From Zizania palustris (Eukaryota; Streptophyta; Magnoliopsida; Poales; Poaceae): a DNA stretch of 64,000 nucleotides. The number at the start of each line of letters is the position of its first letter. Positions within the stretch are counted from its first letter, which is position 1. Below the pieces are notes generated by a model. It made no database searches, was not told the origin of the DNA, and saw only the letters and a program-made list of their open reading frames with translations. The stretch is from assembly GCA_019279435.1 (NCBI GenBank), contig JAAALK010000289.1:47557164-47621163 (forward strand). Direction: 5' to 3'. This document shows, in pieces, positions 32,604-44,192 of the stretch. A program made the position numbers and the translations under genes.

Positions 32604-33297
32604 ATGGCAGATAACAGCGGTACCCCTCCATCAGATTTTAATGACTGTGTCTCACGACGTGCTCTACTAGAGTCTCAGCGGCAGACCCAACATTCCATCG
32701 AACGTCTCGCGCGTACTGTGGCTGACCTAGTGGACCGAATGGTTGCCTTGGAAACATGATTGCCTGCTGCACGAGCCAACGACGACCATGTTGAAGAGGA
32801 AGACGACCATATTGAAGAGGAAGATGACCTATCCTATACCGGAAACAATGGCATTGACCCTGACGAGGCTGCACATCATCCCTTTCAGTTCAATCAGCAA
32901 GGTATGGGCGGCCACCGCAACCGCCATCCACGAGGTAACATTGGCAACCACGGAAACAATGATCCCTATTCCAAGGTAAAATTTTCAGTACCTCAATTTG
33001 CTGGCACCTATGATCCAGATGCATATTTAGATTGGGAGATGTCAGTCGAACAAAAATTTAATGCCCACATGGTTCCTGCTATCCACCGCGTGCGCTTAGC
33101 TACTAGTGACTTCACTGGATATGCTCTTCTTTGGTGGACTGAAATAGTTCAGGTTGGCAATGAACCACAAAATTGGGGTATGTTAAAACGGCAAATGCGT
33201 GGTAGATGGGTTCCTCCCTCATATAAGCGTGATTTGAGAAAAAAAATTGTAGCGCCTAAACCAAGGAAATAAATCGGTAGAGGAGTATTATCAGGAG
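32604..33297 (+). pseudogene. Gag N-terminal part of gypsy D
   Basis: Starts MADNSGTPPSDFNDCVSRRA. A TGA (32757-32759, fits CGA to TGA) stops it at codon 52. The same frame continues with KVKFSVPQFAGTYDPDAYLD, a gypsy gag domain. Near 33239-33246 a run of eight A's shifts the frame, and a TAG (33250-33252) follows in the original frame. Confidence 0.8.
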
Positions 33298-34704
33298 TTG
33301 CAAATAGGTTGCATGCGTGCTGAGATTGAGGAGGACAATGAGGATAAAATGGCTCGTTTTTATGGTGGTTTAAGACGTGAAATTCAGGATATCATTGATT
33401 ATAAAGAATACAATACTATCACTCGTCTTTTCCACCTTGCTATGCTTGCAGAAAAAGAATTGCAGGGTCGCCAACAACCACAACGCAGCATGAGGACCAA
33501 CATTGGTGGTGCTATTTCACGCTCAAGTGGGCAGCAGCAACGACCACCACCACCACCTTCTCGACCGATGGCTACATCAGCACCTTCTACATCTACAGCC
33601 CAGGCTGAGAGCTCCAAGGCTGCAGCATCCAAGGCGCCAGCCAAGCCCACCTCCTCGGCGGCCTCTACTGCACGTTCTGCAGTGATCCAGTGTCACAGAT
33701 GCAAAGGATTTGGACACGTTATGAAGGACTGCCCTAGTCAGCGGGCTTATATTGCTACGGAAGACGGTGGCTACGTAAGTGCTAGTGATGTTGAAGATGA
33801 ATATGCACTTGCTGCTAATATTGCAGGAAATGACGATACATCCGACGATGACGCTGTTTTTGCATCGGATACCTATGCCGACCATGAAGCACTTATTGTA
33901 CAACGTGTTTTAAGCACTCACATGGAGCAGGACGACCGGGCACAACGAAACAATCTGTTTCAGACCTTCTTCCTCGTCAATGACCGCCGTGTACGTGTCA
34001 TCATCGACAACGGTAGTTGCAACAATTTGGTGAGCCACGACATGGTAACGAAGCTTCAACTTCCCACACGTGCGCATCCACACCCTTACCATGTGCAATG
34101 GTTCAACAATAGCGGTAAGGTCAAGGTAACACAAACTGCTCACATCAAATTTGCCATTGGTACATACTTAGGAGTTGCTGATTTTGATGTAGTACCAATG
34201 CAAGCATGTTCTCTGTTACTTGGTAGACCTTGGGAGTATGATACTGATGCTACACACCATGGTAGGAGAAATAAGTATACATTTATGAATAAAGGAAAGA
34301 AAGTTACATTGCTTCCTATGACTCCTGCTAAAATTGTAAAATTTGAACAAGAAAAACATGCTAGGGATGCACAAAATCGCAAACAACCTTCTGAAAATCA
34401 GCAAGTAGCTAAGACGTTTTTGAGGCAACAGAAAGATAAAATTGCTTCTCCTTCTTCATCACAAGTTATTAATCTAAAAGGACATGTCATGCTTGCAACT
34501 AAAACTGACCTTGCTGAAATTTGTGATGATACTCCCTTGCTATACGGCTTGATTTGCACAAACGTGTTGTTTTCACTTGCGAACATTCCTAGCTCTGTTC
34601 CTGTTGCAGTCTCTGACCTTTTGCAGGAGTTAACGATGTTTTTCCTGGTGAAATACCACCCGGGCTGCCACCGATACGCGGCATCGAGCACCAAATTGAT
34701 TTGA
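33298..34704 (+). CDS. Gypsy D gag C-terminus and protease (468 codons open)
   Basis: Gag core end ([20 protein letters not shown]), a Ser/Ala/Pro linker, then zinc knuckle [15 protein letters not shown] near residues 133-147. The protease has [12 protein letters not shown] near 235: the active-site triplet is Asp-Asn-Gly rather than Asp-Ser/Thr-Gly. It is followed by [13 protein letters not shown]. The frame is lost at about 34631 by a 1-bp deletion before the RT linker. The Met at 33298 is internal, not a natural start. Confidence 0.8.
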   Translation: MQIGCMRAEIEEDNEDKMARFYGGLRREIQDIIDYKEYNTITRLFHLAMLAEKELQGRQQPQRSMRTNIGGAISRSSGQQQRPPPPPSRPMATSAPSTSTAQAESSKAAASKAPAKPTSSAASTARSAVIQCHRCKGFGHVMKDCPSQRAYIATEDGGYVSASDVEDEYALAANIAGNDDTSDDDAVFASDTYADHEALIVQRVLSTHMEQDDRAQRNNLFQTFFLVNDRRVRVIIDNGSCNNLVSHDMVTKLQLPTRAHPHPYHVQWFNNSGKVKVTQTAHIKFAIGTYLGVADFDVVPMQACSLLLGRPWEYDTDATHHGRRNKYTFMNKGKKVTLLPMTPAKIVKFEQEKHARDAQNRKQPSENQQVAKTFLRQQKDKIASPSSSQVINLKGHVMLATKTDLAEICDDTPLLYGLICTNVLFSLANIPSSVPVAVSDLLQELTMFFLVKYHPGCHRYAASSTKLI

Positions 34705-36480
34705 TCCCGGGAGCGTCTCTTCCCAATCGTGCAGCGTACCGTACCAATCCAGAGGAGACAAAAGAAATTGAGCGCCAAGTACAGGACCTTCTTGATCGTG
34801 GGTACGTCCGTGAAAGCCTTAGTCCTTGTGCAGTACCCGTTCTTTTGGTACCTAAGAAAGATGGTAGTTGGCGCATGTGTGTTGATTGTCGTGCCATTAA
34901 TAATATCACCATTCGATATTGACACCCTATTCCTAGATTGGATGACATGCTTGATGAGCTTAGTGGTGCCATTATCTTTACTAAGATCGATCTCTATAGT
35001 GGCTACCACCAAATTCGCATGAAACTAGGTGATGAATGGAAAACTGCTTTTAAAACAAAGTTTGGATTATATGAGTGGCTTGTCATGCCTTTTGGACTTA
35101 CTAATGCACCTAGTACCTTCATGCGCTTGATGAATGAAGTCCTACGACACTTTATAGGACGCTTTGTGGTTGTATACTTTGATGATATCTTGGTTTATAG
35201 CAAATCTCTCACTGAACATGTTGAACACCTACGTGCTGTTTTTTTTGTCCTCCGTGAGGCTAGAATGTTTGGTAACCTTGAGAAGTGCACGTTTTGCACG
35301 GATCGAGTTGTGTTTCTCGGATATGTTGTCACTTCACAGGGTATTGAGGTTGAGGCGGCGAAGGTAGAAGCAATCAACAGCTGGCCGCAACCCCAAACTA
35401 TCACACAGGTACGTAGTTTTCTTGGTCTTGCAGGTTTCTACCGGCGTTTTGTGAAAGATTTCAGCACCATAGCCGATCCTTTACCTGAGTTGACCAAGAA
35501 GGGAGTTACTTCTACTTGGGAGCCAGCACAAGAACAAGCTCTTGCCACACTCAAGGATCGCCTTACACGTGCACCTCTACTTCAGCTACCCGACTTCAAT
35601 AAGCCTGTTGAGTTAGAATGTGATGCTAGTGGTGTTGGAATAGGAGGTGTGCTGCTACAAGGAGGTAAACCCGTGACCTATTCTAGTGAGAAATTGCATG
35701 GTCCACAATTGAATTATTCTACCTATGATAAGGAATTATATGCCTTAGTGCGTGTGCTTGAAACTTGGCAACATTACCTTTTGCCTAAGGAGTTTATTAT
35801 ACATTCTGATCATGAAGCACTAAAATATTTGAGAGGGCAAGCTAAAATGAACCGTAGACATGTTAAATGGGGTGAATTTATTGAATCTTTCCCATACATT
35901 GTGAAATACAAGAATGGCAAGGAAAATGTGGTTGCTGATGCATTGTCTCGTAGGATTGTTCTTTTATCTCAACTTGATATTAACGTTCCAGATTTCGAAA
36001 GTTTGAAAGATTTGTATGTTGTAGATAAAGAATTTGCTGAACCATACACTAAATGTAATGATGGGAAAGGCTGGAAAAAATTTCATGTTTATGACGGGTT
36101 CTTGTTCCATGCTAACAAGCTATGTGTTCCAGATTCGTCCGTACGTTTGCTGTTGTTGCAGGAATCACATGGCGGTGGTTTCATGGAACATTTTGGGAGA
36201 GAAAAGACTTTAGCCCTGCTGTCCAATAATTTTTATTGGCTAAAGATGTGGAGAGATGTTGAACGATTTGTGCAGCGTTGTGCCACATACCATAAAGCTA
36301 AGTCCAAACTTAACTCATATGGTTTGTATACTCCACTTCCTGTTTCTAGTGCACCTTGCGAAGATATTAGCATGGACTTTATTGTGGGATTGCCTAGGAC
36401 AAAGAGGGGGAGAGACTCCATATTTGTAAGAGTGGATAGGTTTTCTAAAATGGCACACTTTTTCCCTGTCACAAGACCAA
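34632..36480 (+). CDS. Gypsy D RT, RNase H and integrase N-terminus
   Basis: The RT linker and fingers ([20 protein letters not shown]) are cut by a TGA at 34920-34922 (fits CGA to TGA). From 34938 the frame is open for 528 codons. It holds [15 protein letters not shown], the catalytic YFDDILVYS (about 35174-35200), RNase [17 protein letters not shown] with [11 protein letters not shown], and the integrase zinc region. In that zinc region RCATYHKAK shows Tyr where the last Cys of H-H-C-C is expected. [11 protein letters not shown] begins the core. A 1-bp deletion near 36463 ends the frame. Confidence 0.85.
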
Positions 36481-36520
36481 CGGTGCTTCACATATTGCTG
36501 ATTTATTTTTCAGGGAAATT

Positions 36521-37483
36521 GTGAGATTGCACGGGATGCCTAGAACCATTGTTTCAGATCGTGATGTGAAATTTATGAGTTACTTTTGGAAGACAATGTG
36601 GGCCAAGCTTGGCACAAAATTGTTGTTTTCTACTACTTGTCACCCCCAAACGGATGGGCAAACGGAGGTCGTCAACCGTACATTGTCCACCATGTTGAGG
36701 GCTGTTTTGAAGACCAACTTGAAGCTCTGGGAAGAGTGTCTACCTCATATTGAGTTTGCATATAATAGGTCAGTACACTCCACTACTAAGGTAAGTCCTT
36801 TTCAAGTGGTCTATGGCTTTAATCCGCGTGCTCCTATTGATTTGCTACCATTGTCACCCTCTGAAAAATTGAATTTTGATGCTACTACACGTGCTGAATT
36901 ATTGCTTAAGATGCATGAAACTACTAAAGCAAACATAGAGACAATGAATGAGAAATATCGTGCTTATGGTAGTAAGGGAAGAAAAGAGATAACATTTGAA
37001 CCGGGTGATCTTGTTTGGTTGCACTTGCACAAGGATCGTTTTCCTGATTTGAGAAAGTCTAAATTGATGCCCCGTGCTGATGGTCCTTTCCGTGTGCTTG
37101 AGAAGATAAATGATAATACATATAAACTTGAGTTGCCTGCAGCTTTTGGGGTTAGTCCCACATTTAACATTTCAGATTTAAAGCCCTATTTGGGAGATGA
37201 CGATGAGCTTGAGTCGAGGACGACTCCAATTCAAGAAGGGGAGGATGATGAGGACATCACTTCACATGATACACACATGGAGCCTCCACCTACAATACAA
37301 TTACAAGGACCAATCACGCGCGCCCGTGCCCGTCGCTTGAACCATGAGGTTAATTCTTTCCTTAGCAACTTTGATTATATTTGTTTGGACGGGATGCTAC
37401 TGAATTCTAGTGATATTTTGTTGCTTAGGAACATGGGAGATGGAATAGAAGAGTTGGAGTTGAAGACGGAGTCGCACGGATGA
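36521..37483 (+). CDS. Gypsy D integrase core and C-terminal tail (320 codons open)
   Basis: [17 protein letters not shown] and [15 protein letters not shown] (DDE core), [19 protein letters not shown], then [20 protein letters not shown] and a [20 protein letters not shown] domain. The last 79 codons lie inside the 3' LTR (from 37246), an overlap of coding tail and U3. No chromodomain is visible. Confidence 0.85.
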   Translation: MRLHGMPRTIVSDRDVKFMSYFWKTMWAKLGTKLLFSTTCHPQTDGQTEVVNRTLSTMLRAVLKTNLKLWEECLPHIEFAYNRSVHSTTKVSPFQVVYGFNPRAPIDLLPLSPSEKLNFDATTRAELLLKMHETTKANIETMNEKYRAYGSKGRKEITFEPGDLVWLHLHKDRFPDLRKSKLMPRADGPFRVLEKINDNTYKLELPAAFGVSPTFNISDLKPYLGDDDELESRTTPIQEGEDDEDITSHDTHMEPPPTIQLQGPITRARARRLNHEVNSFLSNFDYICLDGMLLNSSDILLLRNMGDGIEELELKTESHG

Positions 37484-38156
37484 TTTGAAGTCAAGAACTC
37501 GTTGGTTCGGACTACATCGACCACCTTGCACCAAAATGGGCGTAACTTCCTCATACGAAGTCCGATTGGCGCGTTCTTGGACTTTTTGGAAAGCTGAGGA
37601 GAAGACGGATCGTTTGCCATTGGTTTCGTCTCATTTGGAGTCTCGAGTCGACCTGTGTGTTTAAAACAGTCCTGCGTGACAGAACTGGGCCGTGTTGGCC
37701 CATAATCTGAGTCTATACGTCTTCTAGCCCACAGCCCATGTTTGTTCGCCTTCTACAGGCTGCCCACGCCCTATATATTCCCTCCGGCCGCCTTTAGGGT
37801 TAGGTTTTGTTTTTTTTGCATCTACACTTGTGTGTTTAGATCCCGCCTCTTGCACCGGACCGATTGGCTGCTGCATTGGCGTTTGTGAAACCTCACCTTA
37901 TCATCGTTTGTCTGTGATTTGGCATTCGACTTGTATCCTTCCTGTTCTTGCTTGTGTTCTTGGGTTCGCTTGCAGGAATTAGCCTTCGTGGCGAGGTCAA
38001 TTGCGTTCTGCGTGGTTGATAACCAACGGAGACAGTGGTGTAACGATTGCAAGGTTTTGATCCGCCGGACCGGAGCCTTGGATCGCCAACGTCGAGATTC
38101 TCCACCAACCCAAGTTATCCTTTACCTAGCGGAAGATCGGGACCAATCCCCCATCA
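37246..38156 (+). repeat. 3' LTR of gypsy D
   Basis: 911 bp, identical in length to the 5' LTR. Its first 238 bp are the 3' end of the pol open frame. Confidence 0.95.
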
Positions 38157-38985
38157 ACGAGGCACCACGTCCCAGGTCTGATTGGCCAGAAGGGCCACAT
38201 ATTCTTCCTCCATCGCGTGGCGCCAGTGTGGATCCGCTAGGGCGCCACGAATAGTGGAGGGTATGGGAGAGACCGATGGCTCTGCAGCGGCGGAGAGGAC
38301 CAGGCGGTCAACTGGACGAAGGACCCCCACAGCCCGCCGAGTCACCATCGAGTGAGTGTGGTGGGGATCGCGGTGAAGGATGGGCGGGTGGTACACCAGC
38401 GGCTCGGCGCGAGAGCGGGCCGGTGCAACACCCATCGGGCGGCGCTGGTAGACCCGAACAGGGTTGGCGTAGTGGGAAGAAGATGCCGAGGCCGCGCGTG
38501 GCGAGGCAGGTGTCGCGGGGACACGGGGCACGGTCGGGGCCGTGTCCAGGGCGGAACACGGCGCCGACGGCATCAGCGGGCCAACCCCAGGCGTTGGAGG
38601 CGACAGGGAAGGGGCCGCGTGCTGCACAGACGAGGACGTCGGGGCCACGCATGGCGTGGAGGGAAACGCCGGCTGGTGGGGAGTGGCCGCACGTGGCACA
38701 GCCGGGGGCACGGGGGCCGCGGGAGGCACGACGGGCAGCTCCGCTGCCACACACGGCTCGTCAGATGGCGGGAGAGCCACCGGAATAGCCGGTGATGTAC
38801 CTGCAGAAGACAAAGGTGGCTGAACCACCTGGTTAGTAGAAAACAGGGAGTCCAACTCAAGGCTGGTGGTGGGGGTGGAGTCAACGGAGAAAGGATAGAC
38901 GGACTCAGCGAAGATGACATGTCGTGAGATAAGAACACGATGACAGGAGAGGTCAAAACAACGGTACTCCGAGATGGCAGTACTC
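38157..38985 (-). pseudogene. Integrase-RT linker region of copia B
   Basis: Reads RCFDLSCHRVLISRHVIFAE, a long Pro/Ala/Ser-rich linker, VYQRRPMGVAPARSRAE, THSMVTRRAVGVLRP and EEEYVALLANQTWDVVPR. It runs to the D insertion point. At 38964-38993 it joins gag directly: most of gag's C-terminus, protease and integrase are deleted. Confidence 0.8.
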
Positions 38986-40190
38986 CGAGATGGAGAGATC
39001 CCCCTAGACGAAGGTGCGGAAGGCATCATCCAACTAGAGAGCACGAGCCTCACGGTTGCCAAGGAACTGCCCCTCGATCACAACCCAGGCCTGCCGAGCG
39101 GTGCCACCAAGTTCCCGCACGATGTCCTGGAGCTCGACAATGATGGACCCAAGAATCCATGACAGCACCACGTTGTCCATGTGCCGCCATACTGACCCCT
39201 GGGCGACCACTGGAGTGTCGACGAGGACGTGGTCATCTAGGGCATAGCGCTGGAGGGTGAGGAGCACCAGATCGCGCCAGCGCGCGTAGGAGGACAAAGA
39301 GGGATCAAGGGTGACTGGCACAAGCGCCCGGATGTTCTGGACACCGGCCGCCTAGGCGTGGAGCTGTGTGGCACCCGGATCTGCAGCGACAGCTGGAGTC
39401 GCGGTGGCAGCGGGGTCGGCACCCCTGAGGTGATGCTCGGCATCAGCAACATGCTGGGCCAGTGCATCAGCGGTCTAGCATGCTTTCTCCCAAGCAAGAG
39501 CGGCTGCCCGCTCACGCACCCGAGCAGCAGCGGCAGCGGTCTTGGTAGTGGCAAGGGCGGCAGCAAGGGCAGCATCGGCAGCCACCACATCGGTAGAGGT
39601 CAGCCAGCCCGAGGCCACGACGGTGGGGAGGAGGGGCGGCGGCCCACCCAAGGTCGGCCAGTCTAGGGCCATGGCAGGGGGAAGGGGCGGCGGCGCTTCA
39701 GAGGTCATAGAGAGGCCGACGGCAGCAAGAGGGGCCCCCCATGGTCGGCCAGGCCATGGTCGTGGCGGGGAGAAGGGGGGCGGTGCCCCAGAGGCCTGGG
39801 GGAGGCCGGCGGCGCCAGATCCGGTCGCCCCGGCCTCAGGTCCGGGCGGGGCGGGAGGGGCGGCGGCGAAGAAGCGCGGAGGGAGGCCGGTGGCGGTAGA
39901 GCCGGCCACGCCGTCATCAAAGCAGGGCGGGGGGAGGCCGACGGCGTCGAAACCTGGCGGGGTAGGCCGACGGCGCCCGATCTGGCCGCCCCGGTGTCAG
40001 ATCCGAGCGGATCCGACCATGGTGGCGGTACCTAGCCCACATGGTGGCGGCGCAATAGGAAAAAGGGAGGAGGAGGCCGTCGGTGACGAGAAGGAGAAGA
40101 CGGGGCTCGCCGGAGGAGGCTCGCCGGCCATGGAGGCGGCGGTGACGGCGCCGGTGGCAGGAGAGAAGAGGGGGGAAGGAGGGGAGCCTA
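38986..40190 (-). pseudogene. Gag of copia B
   Basis: Matches the C gag: YARWRDLVLLTLQRYALDDH, VELQDIVRELGGTARQAWV, GQFLGNREARAL, preceded by the same Ala/Pro-rich N-terminal half. TAG stops lie at about 39044 and at 39013-39015; the second is shared with C. No product is expected. Confidence 0.75.
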
Positions 40191-40202
40191 AGGCTGATAC
40201 CA

Positions 40203-40319
40203 TGAAGGAAGAGCTGGATAGATTCCTCTCCCTAGAGTTGGGAGGATAGAAGAAGGAGAGCCTTACAGGAGAGGCCCACACACAGGGGGACCCACATGAC
40301 AGACACACACACACTAACA
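40203..40319 (-). repeat. 5' LTR of copia B
   Basis: 117-bp partner of 27077-27191, differing only at a few sites and in the CA run. Confidence 0.9.
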
Positions 40320-40719
40320 CTCACAACGGTTCAGCCATGGCAATGGATCTCCTGTTACGTCATACTTTGGGAAGTCAAGCTTGTGGGTCGTAGGAAAACC
40401 CTCGTCATCATCATGATCATCTTGAGGACGCCGGCCTCCTGCCGATGGGATGCAGACAGCGCCCTGGCTGCGCTCGATGCGAAGGAGGCCTACGCTCAAC
40501 ATCTACTGCTGCTGCCCTTGTTCGGTGAGGGTGGTTTCCATGGCGCCGATATGATCGGCCAGAGGAATCAGCGGCTGCATCATATCTTCAATGGCATTGA
40601 GTCGGTTGAGGATGGTGGTGATGGGGTCTTCGTTTCGTTCTTCTACCCCGCGTTGTCGTCAGCTACGTACTGCCCGCTCATCTCGACGGCGGAAGCACCC
40701 TGGAAATCCGATACCAAGA
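40320..40719 (-). pseudogene. Leader and gag N-terminus of gypsy A
   Basis: After the primer site, the minus strand leads to GFPTTHKLDFPKYDVTGDPL then PWLNRCE at 40325, where copia B is inserted. The reading resumes at 27071 with [12 protein letters not shown]. Confidence 0.75.
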
Positions 40720-41113
40720 TGTCACTGGTTGCAAGAGAGGACAGGTACGAATGAATACTTTGACATAGATTATATTTAGAAGAAACATCAGGCCGAAGTC
40801 CCAAGCCTCGGCGCCGTCTTGGCGCGGCACGAAGCTAAGGCAGAAACTCCCTGGCCAAACCAGGAGCTATTCCTAACAAACCAATCTGAAGAGCTAGTCT
40901 CCCCTGCCTTCGGTTTATATAACATTGAAGCTAACTAACAACCAAATCTTATCCCTAACAAATAGCTAACAGCTAATAGATAAAGATAAATTAATCTTAA
41001 CAGATAGATAAAGATAAACTAATCTTAACAGCTAACCACCAGGGAGTCAGGGGGCTGGGGTTGGGCGCATGCCCTTGGGGCTACGCCGGCCATAAGTCAA
41101 GCCCACCCTGATA
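40720..41113 (-). repeat. 5' LTR of gypsy A
   Basis: 394-bp partner of 16151-16525. It is longer because a GATAGATAAAGATAAA-type segment is duplicated internally (about 40978-41030). It is followed on the minus strand by TTGGTATCGGAT (40718-40707), a diverged Met-type primer site. Confidence 0.9.
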
Positions 41114-41628
41114 GGTAGATGCTAACATTTGGAATAGTTTGACATTGTTCTTTATTTACAGTCATTTCAAAACTCAGACAAATCGGGAATTGTTTTCTCT
41201 TTAACTTAAAATAAAGTAAAATTCCACTGACGAAGACATAAAAATCTTAGGTATGAACACCCTTTTGACCACATGCTAACCACCAATAATTTCAACATCA
41301 ATCGCATTGTTTTGAAATACTCTAACCATCAATCTTGTTCAATTGCACAAGCCATCAAGATTACGGAGAATGATCACATGATAGTTAATTTTTTACTTTG
41401 AGAACATGTGGAGAAGCCATTTGAAGTGATCGAGTTCAAAAACTCGATGGGGTAGTTATTGTTTGAATCATCATCAGTAGTGTTAAAACTATAATAAACA
41501 TTTCCTCGCCCAAAAAATATCAATCGTCTTTTCGTTCATCTAATCTAAATGTTCATTTTTCGTTAAAAGAATGACACATATACTCATATGAGTTATTATT
41601 CTTACATTCTCTCTCAAGTGATAGGAAG

Positions 41629-42405
41629 CATAGTTGTTACGGCGACGTGGCAAAGCGCGGCGACCTACCACTTTCACAACTTTACAGCGCTTATGGCGCG
41701 CGGCGTCGCCATAAACACATCAGCACGACGAACAATATAGAAAAATAGCTTATAGGATTTAGAAAAATATATCAATATATAAGTACTAAAATACTAAATT
41801 GCAAATAACAATATTAATATGGTATGATAAACATAGCAATACAATATCAAGTTACAATATTGTCACTTTAGATACATTATAATATAAAAATATAATTAAA
41901 ATTGCAAAAACATATTTAAAATTATGTCTAATAATATATTTAAAGTTCAGTAAATAATCTATTTATATAAATTTTACCACACAACCCATTTAAATTGTAG
42001 CCCATTTAAAGCCCATTTCTAAACCCTAACTTCTCCCCAATACCTCTCTCTCTCAGCCCCCCTCCAGTCGTCACACTTCCTCTCCTCTCCCTCCTCTTCT
42101 CTTCCCCATATTCTACACTAGTGCATTGGGCGGCCAGATCTGACCCTCGCCACGCCCTCGCCGCGGCCCCGCCACGCCCTCGCCACGCCCAGTTGCATCC
42201 TCGCCACGCCCCGTCGAGCCCTCGCCGCGCCATCGCCACGCCCTCGTCGCGCCTTCGTATGACGGACGCCACATCTGCCGCGGGCGCCACGCCATAGTGG
42301 CAACACACACCTGTGGCGCCCGCCACAGACACTTGGGCGATATGGCGGTCTGTGGTGAATTGTAGATTTTCGCCACGGCGATATGGCGACGCCATAACAA
42401 CTATG
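41629..42405. mobile_element. hAT/MULE-like non-autonomous element in Helitron copy 1
   Basis: 777 bp with terminal inverted repeats CATAGTTGTTACGGCGAC / CATAGTTGTTATGGCGTC and flanking ATAGGAAG (41621-41628 and 42406-42413). This is an 8-bp TSD, or 9 bp if the shared G is counted. The right half has a run of GCCACGCCCTC-type repeats (42120-42260). An 8-bp TSD favours hAT. Confidence 0.85.
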
Positions 42406-43940
42406 ATAGGAAGACATCTTGGATGAACTTGTTTATGAAATCTTCAGTGTCTATATAAGTAATTACAATATCTTCTAACAAATTGATATAATTATTTCCA
42501 ATTTTCTGTTTAATTCCATTCCTAATTCTAAGAAGGTAATCTGAAAACCATAGGTCAGATTGGGCCTTAATGTTACATGACAATCGTATCTTTCTTATGT
42601 TTTCCCATAAATAAGATATCAATAATGTAGCGTTAGTTATCTATGTCCTTATCCTCCGTGTTATGACTGGAAGCACCACCAAATGTCAAAAACTTTTTAC
42701 CAAATGGAAAAAAACAACTCATAATATCTTTTAGGGACTTATTAAAACACTCAATCGCTCGACGATTTATCATCGCAACTTCATCCCATATAATTAAAGA
42801 CGTCTTACGAAGCTACTCCGTGGTACCACTTTACTTTATTAAATTACACATGCCATTGTCTAGGTAATATTAACGCTACTATACCAGAAGTCACAGTTGC
42901 AATAGATATTAATCTCTTTAATCGCACTCTACCAAGAAGTACCTTATATAGGAATGTTTTACCGATTTCTCTTGGGCCATCAACGAAAAACAACCAACTC
43001 TTGTTTTTAAACACATGATATATTATTTAATCAAATTCACCACAATGCTTCCCATTAAGAGATGTATATAAATTAAGATATTCCAGTTCTACGATCAAAG
43101 AAAGTTCCTCTTTAATTTCTCTCATTATATTATCAAAATATTCACCTGATTACCGCGAAAGATAAATGTTAGCGAATTATTTCATCAATACATAAAAACA
43201 ATTTAGATTTACATAGACAATGTTTCCAATTTATTTGTATCATTTAACTCTGAAAGATAAAAATTTATGATATCCTTTCTAATCGAATGAAACAATCTCG
43301 AATGAATCTAACCACCATTTTTTCTACTACTAATAAGTTAAAATTGTATTGGTTGAAATCTTCAGATATTAAATCCTTTTGTTTGTTTCACAGTACACAA
43401 ATGTTGGTGGCCTCACAAAATACAAGAATAATTATAAATAACCTTCGTAGAGCTGATAATATATGAAAAGATACAACCTCACTTAAGCAAACATTAAGTG
43501 TCGTGTCTATCTCTGTGAACCCTCTCTTCAGCATGCTTATCTAACAATAGAGTATGTGATGTCAGCTATAGTTCTTAAATCCTTAAACGAGAGTGCACCT
43601 GTAGTATGATTTAAAAGCACTCAAGAAATATCTCTTTCAGCAGGGTGCACATACACAACCCACCCAACCTGTCTTCTCTTTTGTTTTCTTTTTTGTCATT
43701 TCCGACTATCGGTAATTCATCCATAGTGTTATGGAAACTTTATGTACAATAGTTTCTTTGTATCGTTGTCCACTTAATTAATCCTAAAATACTATTTGAG
43801 TGTCACTGTAGAGAAAGACGGTTGATCAACTATATCTTGTAGATTTTTTTCTCATCAATAATAACATACTGTATGTTAGTCAAATGACAGTAGAGCTACA
43901 AAACAAATGGGTAGACACCAAATAGGTGGAAAAATTCTAG

Positions 43941-44192
43941 GGTTTTTTAGATATATGCCATTACAATTACCGTGCTTTAGAACTTTGCCACTACAATTCG
44001 TCTATTTGGATATATGTCATTCCGGAATTGCAGCTCTCACAAAATCTAATGGCATATTTTAGATTTCTCTAAAATTGTAATGGCATATTTCGGAATTTTC
44101 TAAATTTATAATGGTATAGTTTGGAGTTCTCTAAATTTGTAATGGCATGAATCTAAATACGTGAACTATAATGGCATGGATCCAAATTTCCC
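43941..44192. mobile_element. MULE-type MITE in Helitron copy 1
   Basis: 252 bp flanked by a perfect 9-bp TSD AAAATTCTA (43932-43940, 44193-44201). Ends are GGGTTTTTTAGATATATGCC and, inverted, GGGAAATTTGGATCCATGCC. Several TAATGGCATA-like units repeat inside. Helitron copy 2 lacks it, so it arrived after the two copies formed. Confidence 0.85.

Larger units (their letters stand above)
30524..38156 (+). mobile_element. Gypsy LTR retrotransposon D, full-length structure
   Basis: 7633 bp on the plus strand with two 911-bp LTRs (30524-31434, 37246-38156). TSD is ACGAG (30519-30523 and 38157-38161), primer site TGGTATCAGAGC (31437-31448), polypurine tract AAGAAGGGGAGGA (37233-37245). gag, protease, RT, RNase H and integrase are all present and in order. 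They are broken by three stops and three single-base frameshifts. About 20 LTR differences by eye make it one of the younger insertions. Confidence 0.95.
27077..40319 (-). mobile_element. Ty1/copia retrotransposon B, carrying E and D
   Basis: Minus-strand copia of the same family as C. LTRs are 40319-40203 and 27191-27077, with a perfect TSD CTCAC (27072-27076 and 40320-40324) and primer site TGGTATCAG beginning at 40202. It is interrupted by gypsy D (30524-38156) and by the truncated copia E (27637-30327). It also has an internal deletion at about 38980. After removing inserts it is about 2.9 kb, far from complete. Confidence 0.9.
16151..41113 (-). mobile_element. Gypsy LTR retrotransposon A (chromodomain type), carrying nested insertions
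   Basis: LTRs at 41113-40720 (5') and 16525-16151 (3') on the minus strand are flanked by a perfect TSD GGTAG (16146-16150 and 41114-41118). Removing the inserts C, B and a 1-kb element at 16690-17752 leaves about 5 kb in the order gag, protease, RT, RNase H, integrase, chromodomain. The target was Helitron copy 1, whose frame resumes on both sides. The integrase core also carries an internal deletion, so A was disabled beyond the insertions. Confidence 0.9.

Noticed and set aside
42006..42417. Three overlapping minus-strand ORFs of about 95-130 codons
   Set aside because: They arise from GCCACGCCCTC repeats inside the 777-bp non-autonomous element.
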